From an uncultured Sutterella sp. (GTDB taxonomy: Bacteria > Pseudomonadota > Gammaproteobacteria > Burkholderiales > Burkholderiaceae_F), in NCBI GenBank assembly GCA_934249275.1, contig CAKQKT010000055.1:1-13178 (forward strand): a DNA stretch of 13,178 nt. The letters are read 5' to 3'. Every line of letters begins with the position of its first letter. Position 1 is the stretch's first letter. The notes under the pieces are model-generated. The model saw only the letters and a program-made list of their open reading frames with translations, did not search any database and was not told the DNA's origin. Shown one piece after another: positions 5,407-13,050 of this stretch. The position numbers were made by a program, and so were the translations under genes.

Positions 5407-7986
5407 TTACCTCTTGATGCGCTTGACGCGAATGCAGCTGTTGTTGGCAAGGTTGCCGTAGACAGGCTCTGCGTAGCCGGTTGCGAACCAGTGCGAGTTG
5501 ATGCCTTCCTTGACGAAGGCGAAGCGCGGGTCGTTGACCAGCTCCTTCGTGCGCACGCCGCCGGAGAAGCCGAAGGCGAAGACGCTGCCCGCCACGACCT
5601 TCTTCGTGACCGTAACGACAACTTCGGCCCGGTATTCGCGGTCGACGCCTTCAACCAGGACCTTTTCCTTGTTGGAGATGCCGAGGCGCTCGGCGTCGTA
5701 CGGATTCATCCAAAGCGTGCGGTCGCCCATGAAGCGGGTGGTCGCGGCAAAGAGATTGAGGCCGGAGGACGACGTGCAGTTCTTGCCGGAGACGAGCACG
5801 AATTCGTTGCTCGCGGGCTTCGGCGCCGTATAGGCCGGGGCCGGGAAATAGTCGCTGATCGGCTTGATCTTGTCGTAGCCGGGCTTCGAGAATGCCTTGA
5901 AGCCGTAGATTTCGATCTTGCCCGTGGGCGTTCCGAAGGGCTTCTTCCAGGGATAGACGCCGTACTTCTTCTTGTTGACCGTGGTCCAGCCCTTGGTCTT
6001 GAAGTCATTGAGGATCTTTTCGCCGGAGCCCGGGTTCTTGGCTTCCTGAGCCTTGACGAAGCTTGCAATGCCCTTGTCGTCGAACTTGTTCCACCAGGCG
6101 TCGAACTCGTCGGCCGTCCTGCATTCCTTGTAGCCCACGCGTTCGGCGCGTTCCGGATAGGCGCGGCGGAGGATTTCGAGAAGGATCCACACGTCGTGGC
6201 GCGCTTCGACGCCTTCGGGCGGACGGATGCCGGCGTCGTTCATGTGAACGGAGCCGTCGAGCGCCCACTTGACGCCGGCGGTTTCGCGGCGTTCGAGGTA
6301 GTACGTGGCCGGGAGCACGTAGTCGGCGTAGTCGCAGACTTCATGCGGGAGCAGATCCTGCACGACGAGAAGGTCGAGCGACTTCAGGGCCTTTGCCAGG
6401 CGCTCTGAGTCGGATTCGCGATGGAAGAGCGTGGTGCCCACAGAGAAGAGCGCGCGGATCGGATAGGGCTTGCCGGTGATCATGGCGTCGAGCGCGGTCC
6501 AGAGGTTGCCGGCGGATTCCGGGCAAACCATCTTGTCGATGCGCTTGGCCTTGACCATCTCCCACTTTTCGCCGTTCGGCCCCTTGCCCGCAGCGACGCC
6601 CGGACGCTTGAAGCCGCCGCCCGCGGTCACGACGATGCCGCCTTCGCGGTCGACGTTGCCGTTGAAGGCGTTGAGAATGTTGATGAGCTGATAGAGCTCG
6701 ATGTCGTTGCCGTTCTTGGAGGAGTACCAGCCGTCGTCCACAACGCCCTTGAGATTGGCGAAGTTGCGTGCGATCGTCAGAAGCTCGTCGGCCGGGATGC
6801 CCGTGATCTTCTGAGAGGCTTCCGGCGTGTGCCTGGCGGCAATGCCGGCGAGGATGTCGAGCGCGGTGCGCACGGCGGTCGTCGAGCCGTCGGCGAGCCT
6901 CACCTCTTCGGCGAAGTGCAGATTGGCGTCCGTGTCGGCGGATTCGTCAAAGCCGACGGCCTCGCCCTTTTCATTGAGCACGACGCCCTGGAAGACGATG
7001 GCGTTCTTCTTCAGATCATGAACGGCATAGCGGTCCTTGCGGCCGTCTTTCTTCATGTCGGCTTCGGTGAGCGGACAGCCGTCCGCCTTGATGAGGTAGG
7101 CAGCGTTCGTATGCTTGGCCAGGAACTTCAGGTCGGCAAGGCCTTCCTTGAGCATGACGTTCATCATGGCGAGCACGAAGGAAGCGTCCGTGCCCGGACG
7201 GATCGGCACCCACTTGGCGTCGCCGTAGGCGATGTCGGGCATGCGCGGGTCGACGCTCACAACCTTGGCGCCGCGTTCGCGGGCCTCGTTGAGAGAATGC
7301 AGGCAGCCCATGGCGGAGCCCATCGAGCGGCCGATGAGAATCAGATAGCGCAGGTGCTTGTAGTCGGGCTCGATCTTGCCGGCGCCCGTAAAGCCCTTGC
7401 CGTAAACCCAGTCGCGGCCGGCGATGGAGGCCGTGTTGCAGGTGCTCGAATGGCCGATGTCGTTCGGAGAGCCGAGCGGGAACGTGATCCACTTGGAATA
7501 GGAGGAGAAGGAGTGCGAGGTCGAAACGACGGACTGCTCGCCGTGCTTCGCCACAACGTCCTTGAGCTTGGCGGCGATGTCGTTCAGGGCTTCGTCCCAC
7601 GACACCTGCTTGAACTTGCCTTCGCCGCGCTCGCCGACTCGCTTCAGAGGCTTCCTGATGCGAAGCGGATGGTTCCAGATCCACATCGTGGCGGCCGCAC
7701 GGCCGCAATAGCCGCGCTGCGGATGATCCGGATTCGGGAAGATGCGGACCGTCTTTTCAGAGGTCGGCTCGCCGATCTTCTTCATGGCCACAAGGCCGCA
7801 GAAGGCGCCGCACATGCAGCAGGCGAGCGGATGACGGCTCCAGCCCTGACACTCAAGCTCCTTGAGCTGCGCTTCGATCGGCCACATGGCGCTCGCGGCG
7901 CCCGTCGTGGCTACGGCTGCCGCTCCGCCGAGCTTCATGAGCCCGCGACGCGACATTCGAAGGTCGACAATGGTGTTGTCTGCCAT
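5407..7986 (-). CDS. Tat-exported molybdopterin oxidoreductase catalytic subunit (Phs/Psr/Ttr/Arr-like, subunit A)
   Basis: An 859-residue member of the DMSO-reductase superfamily. The N-terminus has a twin-arginine signal, SRRGLMK at residues 12-18, then a hydrophobic Ala-rich stretch. A [4Fe-4S] site follows: C56-x2-C59-x3-C63-x30-C94. Cys183, in GHSSTCN, is at the place of the molybdenum-ligating cysteine of the PhsA/PsrA/ArrA group. The rest carries the usual bis-MGD-binding regions, ending in the C-terminal cofactor cap. It should reduce a periplasmic acceptor using electrons from B and C. The length lies between PhsA (about 760) and TtrA (about 1,020) and is near ArrA. The flanking TtrS/R-like regulators argue for a sulfur oxyanion such as thiosulfate or tetrathionate. 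The substrate cannot be fixed by reading. The start at 7986 is chosen because AAGGAG lies eight bases upstream; the upstream in-frame ATG at 8022 has no comparable site. Confidence 0.92.
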   Translation of the reverse strand: MADNTIVDLRMSRRGLMKLGGAAAVATTGAASAMWPIEAQLKELECQGWSRHPLACCMCGAFCGLVAMKKIGEPTSEKTVRIFPNPDHPQRGYCGRAAATMWIWNHPLRIRKPLKRVGERGEGKFKQVSWDEALNDIAAKLKDVVAKHGEQSVVSTSHSFSSYSKWITFPLGSPNDIGHSSTCNTASIAGRDWVYGKGFTGAGKIEPDYKHLRYLILIGRSMGSAMGCLHSLNEARERGAKVVSVDPRMPDIAYGDAKWVPIRPGTDASFVLAMMNVMLKEGLADLKFLAKHTNAAYLIKADGCPLTEADMKKDGRKDRYAVHDLKKNAIVFQGVVLNEKGEAVGFDESADTDANLHFAEEVRLADGSTTAVRTALDILAGIAARHTPEASQKITGIPADELLTIARNFANLKGVVDDGWYSSKNGNDIELYQLINILNAFNGNVDREGGIVVTAGGGFKRPGVAAGKGPNGEKWEMVKAKRIDKMVCPESAGNLWTALDAMITGKPYPIRALFSVGTTLFHRESDSERLAKALKSLDLLVVQDLLPHEVCDYADYVLPATYYLERRETAGVKWALDGSVHMNDAGIRPPEGVEARHDVWILLEILRRAYPERAERVGYKECRTADEFDAWWNKFDDKGIASFVKAQEAKNPGSGEKILNDFKTKGWTTVNKKKYGVYPWKKPFGTPTGKIEIYGFKAFSKPGYDKIKPISDYFPAPAYTAPKPASNEFVLVSGKNCTSSSGLNLFAATTRFMGDRTLWMNPYDAERLGISNKEKVLVEGVDREYRAEVVVTVTKKVVAGSVFAFGFSGGVRTKELVNDPRFAFVKEGINSHWFATGYAEPVYGNLANNSCIRVKRIKR

Positions 7987-7994
7987 TCGTTTAT

Positions 7995-8000
7995 CTCCTT
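7995..8000 (-). promoter_or_regulatory. Shine-Dalgarno of subunit A
   Basis: AAGGAG on the minus strand, eight bases before the ATG at 7986. This decides the start and places the twin-arginine motif 12 residues in, as expected for a Tat signal. Confidence 0.8.
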
Positions 8001-8107
8001 GATTGGTTGGGTCGTGCGGCACCTCATGACGGGGTCGGCACCGCGCTTGAACCCGATTCTGTCAATCAACGGAGACGCCGGGATCCCGACTTCGGTAATT
8101 GCCCTAT

Positions 8108-8121
8108 TGGATATTTATCCA
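8108..8121. promoter_or_regulatory. 14-bp palindrome, candidate operator for the A-B-C operon
   Basis: TGGATA-TT-TATCCA is perfectly palindromic and lies 122-135 bases upstream of the subunit A start codon. Binding by the TtrR-like regulator is an inference. Confidence 0.4.
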
Positions 8122-8272
8122 TACCACCCTACCCCGCTATCCTAAAAATGAATAGCGAATCGCACTGAAACCACGAAACAATCGCTGCAAAGGCTCAAAA
8201 AGCGATCGATTTGCGGCGAAAAACACGGTTTTTGTCAGTCGAAATGCACGTTACCCCCTATGCATCGTTAAT

Positions 8273-8291
8273 ATCTATTTATTCAATAGAT
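8273..8291. promoter_or_regulatory. 19-bp dyad, candidate operator
   Basis: ATCTATT (8273-8279), a 5-base spacer, then AATAGAT (8285-8291): perfect 7-bp arms in a very A/T-rich stretch. The spacing suits a dimeric LuxR-type regulator. It is 133-151 bases upstream of the kinase start. Confidence 0.4.
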
Positions 8292-8376
8292 TTGTACTAT
8301 TCATCTAGATCGAAAGGACTAGACGGCATTATCCTTTTGGTTTAGTTCCACAAATTCGAGCGTCTCGAGAGAAGGT

Positions 8377-8397
8377 TAGAATCGGAACATGTCCGAT
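8377..8397 (+). promoter_or_regulatory. Candidate kinase -10 box overlapped by a 17-bp dyad
   Basis: TAGAAT (8377-8382) could be a -10 box, with a poor -35 (TTCGAG, 8355-8360) 16 bases upstream. It is overlapped by ATCGGA-ACATG-TCCGAT (8381-8397), a perfect dyad with 6-bp arms that would sit on or just past the transcription start. It could be an operator or an RNA hairpin. Confidence 0.3.
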
Positions 8398-8423
8398 GCC
8401 TCCTCACGCCTCTCTCCGTTCCC

Positions 8424-10232
8424 ATGAAGAAGATTTTGTCCGTTGTTTTTGCCGCTCTGATCCTTCTTGCCGGCGCATCGGCCTCGTTCGCCGCCGGCTC
8501 GGGATATTCGGAGAATGTCGTCATGCCCGAACGCCTTCGCTTGGCGATCGTGAACTCATACGGCATGTCGATCATGAGCGACTACTACAACCGGACGATC
8601 GAGGCCGTGAGGGCGAAGCTCGCACCCGTTGAAATCGATGTGAAGATCTACGGCCCGGACGGCTTTCTCGAAGCGGCCGGGAACGGGGAATTCGACATGT
8701 CGATCGCCTCAAGCGGCCTCACGAGCCTGATGATCGAGCGCACGGGCGGCCTGCCGCTTGCGGCCGTCGTCTCGGACGAGGCGCCGGATCCGAACTACGC
8801 CAACGGCGCCGCGATCATCGTCCGCTCGAACCGCGAGGACCTGAAGACGCTTGCCGATCTGGAGGGAAAAAGCGTCGCCATCATGAGCCGCACGGCCTTT
8901 GCGGGCTGGCAGATTCCGGCATCCGAAATGGTGCGCATGGGCATCAACCCGGAAGCCTACTTCTCCGAAATCCGCGTCTCGGGCTTTCCGATGACGCGAA
9001 TTGTCGACGAGGTCGCCTCGGGAAAGATCGACGCGGGCTTCGTCGCCACCTGCCTTCTCGAGCGCATGGCCAAAAGCGGCGAGATCGACATGAAGGACTT
9101 TCGCGTGATCAACGAGCGCAAGGACCGGCGCCTTGCATGCCGCCACTCGACCAATCTTTATCCGAACTGGTTCTTCTCAATCAAGCCGACGGTTCCCACG
9201 CCGGCGGCCAAGGCCCTGACAGCAACGCTTCTCGCCATGCCGCCTTCCACCGACGGCACGCAGTGGACCATCTCGAACGACAACCGGCGCCTTTATGAAG
9301 TTTTCCGCATTCTGGAAGTTCCCTACGGCGATCCGAACGGCTTCAGCCGGTTCATCAGACGGGTCATTCCGTGGATCATTGGCGCAGGCGCGTTGCTCCT
9401 CATTCTTCTGCTCAATACGCTTCTTCTTGCGAGCCTTGCCAAGAGACGAGCGCAGGCACTTGAAAAGGCCATGGCAGAAAAGCTAAGCGCCGAACTCGCC
9501 GCCCATCAGAATGCCGTCCAGCTTGAAAGCCTGACGCGCGCAAGCGCCGTGGGACTTCTGTCAAGCATGGTCGCTCACGAGCTCAAGCAGCCTCTCACGG
9601 TCATCGGCAACTATGCGGGCAGCCTTCGCCGCCGCCTCGCCCGCGGCGACGTTCCCCGCGAAACGCTTCTCGAATCCGTCACAGAAATCGAGGACTCCGG
9701 CGCCCGCGCCGCCGCGATCATCGACCGCGTCCGCTCCTACGGCCAGGTGCGCCAGCGCGTCATGACCGAAGTCGATCTTTCGGAACTCGTCGAGACAACC
9801 GTCAACCGCTGGGAGCGCCACGCCTCGCAGCGCGTTCCGTGCCGGCTCTCCGTCGAGCCCGGCATCACGGTCGAGGCCGCCCGTCTTGAAATCGAGCTTG
9901 CCGTCCTCAACCTCGTGAAAAACGCGGCCGCAGCCGTGAAGGACCTGCCCGACGGCGCGATTGAAGTCACGCTCAAGTCCAGCGGCGCCTACGCGCTCGT
10001 CACAATCGAAGACAACGGTCCGGCGCTCAGCGACGAGCAGATCGAGCATCTCGGCGATCTGGGCTACACCACCAAGGCAAGCGGCCTCGGACTCGGCATC
10101 GCCATCGTGCGCTCGCTCCTCGAAGCCCACGGCGGCTCCCTCGTCCATCGCCGGCGCACGGATCTTGACGGACGGGGCCTTGCCTGCGTCGTCAGGCTTC
10201 CGCTGGTCGCCCGTCCCGACGAATCCGCTTGA
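8424..10232 (+). CDS. Sensor histidine kinase with periplasmic PhnD-like domain, TtrS/ThsS-like
   Basis: A 602-residue membrane kinase. Residues 1-23 form a signal peptide (two Lys, a hydrophobic core, SFA cleavage site). A periplasmic phosphonate-binding-protein-like domain follows (about 30-295), including the CRHSTNLYPNW segment that resembles the HST-x-LYP-x-W signature of tetrathionate and thiosulfate sensors. One membrane helix is at about 315-337. The HisKA helix has phosphoacceptor His385 (VAHELKQPLTV). The ATPase domain has Asn500 (N box), Asp530 (EDNG) and the glycine box GLGLG at 554-558. All catalytic boxes are intact. It should sense a periplasmic compound and phosphorylate the regulator encoded at 3143-3802. 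The ATG is chosen because it opens a perfect signal peptide, but no Shine-Dalgarno precedes it. The ligand is not known: tetrathionate and thiosulfate are both plausible. Confidence 0.92.
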   Translation: MKKILSVVFAALILLAGASASFAAGSGYSENVVMPERLRLAIVNSYGMSIMSDYYNRTIEAVRAKLAPVEIDVKIYGPDGFLEAAGNGEFDMSIASSGLTSLMIERTGGLPLAAVVSDEAPDPNYANGAAIIVRSNREDLKTLADLEGKSVAIMSRTAFAGWQIPASEMVRMGINPEAYFSEIRVSGFPMTRIVDEVASGKIDAGFVATCLLERMAKSGEIDMKDFRVINERKDRRLACRHSTNLYPNWFFSIKPTVPTPAAKALTATLLAMPPSTDGTQWTISNDNRRLYEVFRILEVPYGDPNGFSRFIRRVIPWIIGAGALLLILLLNTLLLASLAKRRAQALEKAMAEKLSAELAAHQNAVQLESLTRASAVGLLSSMVAHELKQPLTVIGNYAGSLRRRLARGDVPRETLLESVTEIEDSGARAAAIIDRVRSYGQVRQRVMTEVDLSELVETTVNRWERHASQRVPCRLSVEPGITVEAARLEIELAVLNLVKNAAAAVKDLPDGAIEVTLKSSGAYALVTIEDNGPALSDEQIEHLGDLGYTTKASGLGLGIAIVRSLLEAHGGSLVHRRRTDLDGRGLACVVRLPLVARPDESA

Positions 10233-10416
10233 GTGCTGTTGTTTTTTATCAGCGCCATTCTTCATGACGGTTCGAAATACGTAAAATTGACTGGCCGGTC
10301 CCATAACGACAAACATTTCGTATGAGAGCGAAGCGGTCGTTGAGTGCCGTCAGACCAAACTGCGACGGCGCCGAGATGGTCCCCGGACGTTGTTTCGGCA
10401 GCCATAGGACAGGCAG

Positions 10417-10458
10417 GCGGGTTCGTGTGAAAAGATGCGCACGAACCCGCTTTTCTTT
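10417..10458 (+). terminator. Strong intrinsic terminator (plus strand)
   Basis: A perfect 11-bp stem GCGGGTTCGTG (10417-10427) / CACGAACCCGC (10440-10450) is followed at once by TTTTCTTT. It would stop the kinase transcript, or a small RNA starting in the gap. Confidence 0.88.
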
Positions 10459-10466
10459 CCGCTTAT

Positions 10467-10493
10467 AAAAAAGCGGGCGCCCGAAGACGCCCG
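10467..10493 (-). terminator. Intrinsic terminator of the transporter-amidohydrolase transcript
   Basis: On the minus strand the stem CGGGCG (10488-10493) / CGCCCG (10474-10479) has an 8-base loop containing TTCG. A short GC extension and a run of six T (10467-10472) follow. It lies about 60 bases past the amidohydrolase stop. Confidence 0.85.
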
Positions 10494-10551
10494 TTGTCAA
10501 ACAACTTGACCAAAGGTTCAAGAAATACTCAATCTTGAGAGAGGAAATCGA

Positions 10552-11838
10552 TCAGCCGGCGATGCCGTTCATTTTGGCCGCAAAGCCCGTGTAAACATTG
10601 AAGGCGTTCGGCATGCTCGTCTCGTCCTGAATGTCGAAGTTCGGACGATGGTGGCCGTGATGGTTGCAGCCCCAAAGGATGAAGGCCGCCTGGCCGCCGT
10701 GCTGAATGACGCGGCGAATGAAGAGCGCGCAGTCCTCGGAGCCCGAAGGCGCATGAATGCGAGGAAGCATCGTCGTGTTCGGAACGTGCCTCATCACGTC
10801 CTCGACCTTGTCAAAGAGAGCCGGGCTCTGAAGCAGCGTCGTGGACTCGCCCGCCATCGTCACCGTCGACTTGACGCGATAGGCCTTGTCGACGCCCGCG
10901 AAGATGTCGTACACATAGTCTCGCATGTAGCCGTTCACCTCCTCGGTCTCGCCGCGGACCTCCATCTGAAGGCGGGCATGCGCCGGGATCACGTTGCGGC
11001 CTTCGCCGGCATGAAGCGTGCCGACCGAGACGCGGGTCGTGCCGTCGCCGTTGCGAGGAATGCCCTGAAGCATCATCGAGGCCGCACAAGCAGCCATCAG
11101 CGCGTTGTGGCCGAGCTGCGGAGCGTTGCCCGCATGTGCGGGCTGCCCCTCGATGTCGATGTCGAACTTCGTCGAGGCCAGGAACCCGCCGTCCATCACG
11201 CCGATCTCGCCGAGCTTGGCAAGACCGCCCACATGGCCGCTGATGAAGTAGTCCACGTCGTCGACGATCCCTGCGGCCGCCATGGCGCGGGCGCCGCGCA
11301 CGCCCTCTTCGGCCGGCTGATAAATGAGCTTGAACCTGCCGCAAAGCTCGTTCTTGTGATCCACGAGCCAGCGAGCCACTTCGAGGCCCACGGCCGTATG
11401 GCCGTCATGGCCGCAGGCATGCATGAAGCCCGGGCGCTCGGACGCGAAGCCGAGCTTGTTCGGAAGATGCTCGGGATCGTCCGTCTCACGCACCAGCACG
11501 CAGTCCATGTCGGCGCGAAACGCCGTCGTGGGACCCGGCCTGCCCGTGTCGAGCACGGCGACGGCGCCCGTGTAGCCTTCGGTCGCATCCAGGAATTCCT
11601 GCGGCACGCCGTGCTTCAGAGCGCGAGCCATGCCGTCGCGCACGAGCTGAGGATCGCGGCCGAGCACTTCCTTCTCATTGATGTTCGCCTTGCCGATCGA
11701 AACCTCAAGGCCCAGCTTCTTGAGAAACTCGACGACGAAATACGTCGTTTCAAACTCCGTCCAGCCTTCCTCCGGACGCTTGTGCAACTCGCGGCGGTTG
11801 CGAACCATTTCTTCGTAATACTTGGTGTTGTCTTCCAT
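10552..11838 (-). CDS. M20D-family amidohydrolase, AbgA-like (p-aminobenzoyl-glutamate hydrolase subunit A type)
   Basis: A 428-residue cytoplasmic metallopeptidase of the M20 family. Conserved features: FRADMD (107-112), the metal-binding HACGHDGH (140-147), the QPAEEG block with the catalytic/metal-binding glutamates (174-179), His202 in SGHVGG, and a His-rich motif near the C-terminus. It matches E. coli AbgA especially well in TLDTGRPGP-, FAS-, RGARAM- and APSGSED-like segments, and in length (436 in AbgA). AbgA with AbgB cleaves p-aminobenzoyl-glutamate from folate breakdown. No AbgB or AbgT gene is next to it, so it may act alone on another N-acyl amino acid. The ATG at 11838 is chosen over a TTG at 11850 because GGAG lies six bases upstream of it. 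The gap to the transporter gene is 18 bases, so the two are probably one operon. Confidence 0.9.
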   Translation of the reverse strand: MEDNTKYYEEMVRNRRELHKRPEEGWTEFETTYFVVEFLKKLGLEVSIGKANINEKEVLGRDPQLVRDGMARALKHGVPQEFLDATEGYTGAVAVLDTGRPGPTTAFRADMDCVLVRETDDPEHLPNKLGFASERPGFMHACGHDGHTAVGLEVARWLVDHKNELCGRFKLIYQPAEEGVRGARAMAAAGIVDDVDYFISGHVGGLAKLGEIGVMDGGFLASTKFDIDIEGQPAHAGNAPQLGHNALMAACAASMMLQGIPRNGDGTTRVSVGTLHAGEGRNVIPAHARLQMEVRGETEEVNGYMRDYVYDIFAGVDKAYRVKSTVTMAGESTTLLQSPALFDKVEDVMRHVPNTTMLPRIHAPSGSEDCALFIRRVIQHGGQAAFILWGCNHHGHHRPNFDIQDETSMPNAFNVYTGFAAKMNGIAG

Positions 11839-11844
11839 GACATT

Positions 11845-11848
11845 CTCC
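11845..11848 (-). promoter_or_regulatory. Shine-Dalgarno of the AbgA-like gene
   Basis: GGAG on the minus strand, six bases before the ATG at 11838. It overlaps the alternative TTG codon and therefore favours the ATG start. Confidence 0.7.
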
Positions 11849-11856
11849 AAAAATTC

Positions 11857-13011
11857 TCAAGCAGAGGCCTTGTCTGCAACAGGCAGGGCGCAGCGCTTCA
11901 ATGCAAGTGAAACCAGGGCGCAGACGATGCCGGCTGCGGCGGCCGCGATGCAGACCATGTAGGCGCGACTGAAGTCGCCGCCCGCATTGGCCCAGCGGAT
12001 CACGAGAGGTCCGGCGAGGCCTCCCACCGAATAGCCGAGCATCATCAACGAAAAGTTCACGCTGTTGTGCTTCGGGCCGTATTCGTCGACCACAAGGCTC
12101 GGATACGTGCCGATGAAGGCGCCGAAGCAGATGCCAACACCGACGATCCCGGCAAAGAACAGCCCCGTGTCGCCGTGTCCTGCGGACATCAGCATGATGA
12201 GGCCGGCAAGCGCAACGATCAACACAAGAATCAGCGTCTGAATGCGGCCGATCCTGTCGGAAAGCGTTCCCGAGACGAATCTCCCGGACGTATTGGCAAT
12301 CGAAATCACCGACACGCTAAGAGCAGCCAGAGCCGCGCTCGCCCCCACCTGCTCCTGGGCGATGGCCGAAATGTTCGAAAGGAGCATGAGGCCCATCATC
12401 GCGGACGACGTAAAGAGCAGAAAGAGAGGATAAAAGAGCGGCGTTCTCACCATCTCGAACCAGTTCATGCTCGGTGCGGCGCGCATGCCCGAACGGCCCG
12501 TCGACGGCGCCAGGACGGCATGCAGATTGTCCGGACACTTCGTCGTCTGCAGGGCGGAAATCACGATCACCACGCCCGAGCAGACGCCCACAACCAGCAG
12601 CGTCTCGGCAATGCCGAGCGCATCAATCAAAGCACGAACGACAAAGGGCAGCACGGCCGCGCCGATCCCCAGACACGCCGTCACCAGACCGCCCGCAAAG
12701 CCGCGGCGGTCCGGAAACCACTTGACGGACGAATTGATCGTGCAGCCGTTGACGAGCCCCGTGCCGACGCCGACGCATAGACCGTAGCTCGCATAGAGCA
12801 TCTCCACGGACTCGGCCAGAGTCGTCAGCGCATAACCCGCCGCAATTGCAAGGCCGCCGAAGGCAATCGTCAGCCTCGGTCCGAACCGGTCGTTGATGAA
12901 GCCGCCCGCCAGCATCACGAAGGGCGTGACGCCGGTCGCAAGACCGAAGACGGGCGCGAGATCCGAAGTCCTCACCACGCAGCCCGCCGCTTCCGAAATC
13001 CGAGCGGCCAA
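11857..13011 (-). CDS. Major facilitator transporter, OFA (oxalate/formate antiporter-like) type, 5' end broken
   Basis: A 384-residue reading from a TTG at 13011, with about eleven membrane helices. MFS motif A appears as GGFINDRFGPR in loop 2-3 (about 36-46), and its half-repeat as GTLSDRIGR (about 248-256). The transporter probably imports the substrate of the amidohydrolase encoded 18 bases downstream; the substrate is unknown. The TTG is probably not the true start, because the frame continues upstream with GALYVWSVFAGPL, the conserved end of helix 1 in this family, to about 13050. Beyond that the frame stays open but has no ATG, GTG or TTG before a TGA at 13174-13176, and the sequence there looks like a coiled-coil gene read backwards. 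The true N-terminus is therefore missing, so this may be a pseudogene or lie at a contig junction. Confidence 0.85.
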   Translation of the reverse strand: MAARISEAAGCVVRTSDLAPVFGLATGVTPFVMLAGGFINDRFGPRLTIAFGGLAIAAGYALTTLAESVEMLYASYGLCVGVGTGLVNGCTINSSVKWFPDRRGFAGGLVTACLGIGAAVLPFVVRALIDALGIAETLLVVGVCSGVVIVISALQTTKCPDNLHAVLAPSTGRSGMRAAPSMNWFEMVRTPLFYPLFLLFTSSAMMGLMLLSNISAIAQEQVGASAALAALSVSVISIANTSGRFVSGTLSDRIGRIQTLILVLIVALAGLIMLMSAGHGDTGLFFAGIVGVGICFGAFIGTYPSLVVDEYGPKHNSVNFSLMMLGYSVGGLAGPLVIRWANAGGDFSRAYMVCIAAAAAGIVCALVSLALKRCALPVADKASA

Positions 13012-13050
13012 AGGCCCCGCGAAGACGCTCCATACATAGAGCGCGCCCGT

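Larger units (their letters stand above)
7987..8423. promoter_or_regulatory. Divergent control region between subunit A and sensor kinase
   Basis: A 437-base gene-free stretch, clearly richer in A/T than the flanking genes, separates divergent starts. It contains at least six short perfect dyads: 8108-8121, 8135-8157, 8219-8233, 8273-8291, 8356-8368 and 8381-8397. The promoters of both the A-B-C operon and the kinase must lie here, and it is the natural target for the response regulator. No single strong sigma70 promoter stands out for the operon, consistent with activator dependence. Confidence 0.6.
10233..10551. other. Gene-free gap between kinase and amidohydrolase genes
   Basis: This 319-base stretch holds no convincing gene. 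From left to right it has a TAAAAT box (about 10282-10287), a nested stem (AACGAC 10305-10310 with GTCGTT 10336-10341; TTCG/CGAA inside), a stem GCCGTC (10346-10351) with GACGGC (10364-10369), and two opposed intrinsic terminators listed separately. Confidence 0.6.

Noticed and set aside
4861..8145. Very long plus-strand open frames (515 and 574 codons) opposite subunits A and B
   Set aside because: They lie codon-for-codon antisense to genes with intact cysteine, Tat and cofactor motifs. High GC keeps the antisense frame free of stops. Their translations are Ala/Arg/Val/Asp-rich without recognisable motifs.
8219..8233. AAAAAC-ACG-GTTTTT dyad in the kinase/operon control region, similar to A-run/T-run stems in the 2.2-3.0 kb repeats
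   Set aside because: The shared pattern is only A-runs and T-runs around a CGG core. There is no extended similarity, so a link between the two regions is not supported.
10648..11910. A 420-codon plus-strand frame opposite the amidohydrolase
   Set aside because: Antisense shadow of a gene with clear M20 metal-binding motifs; low-complexity composition.
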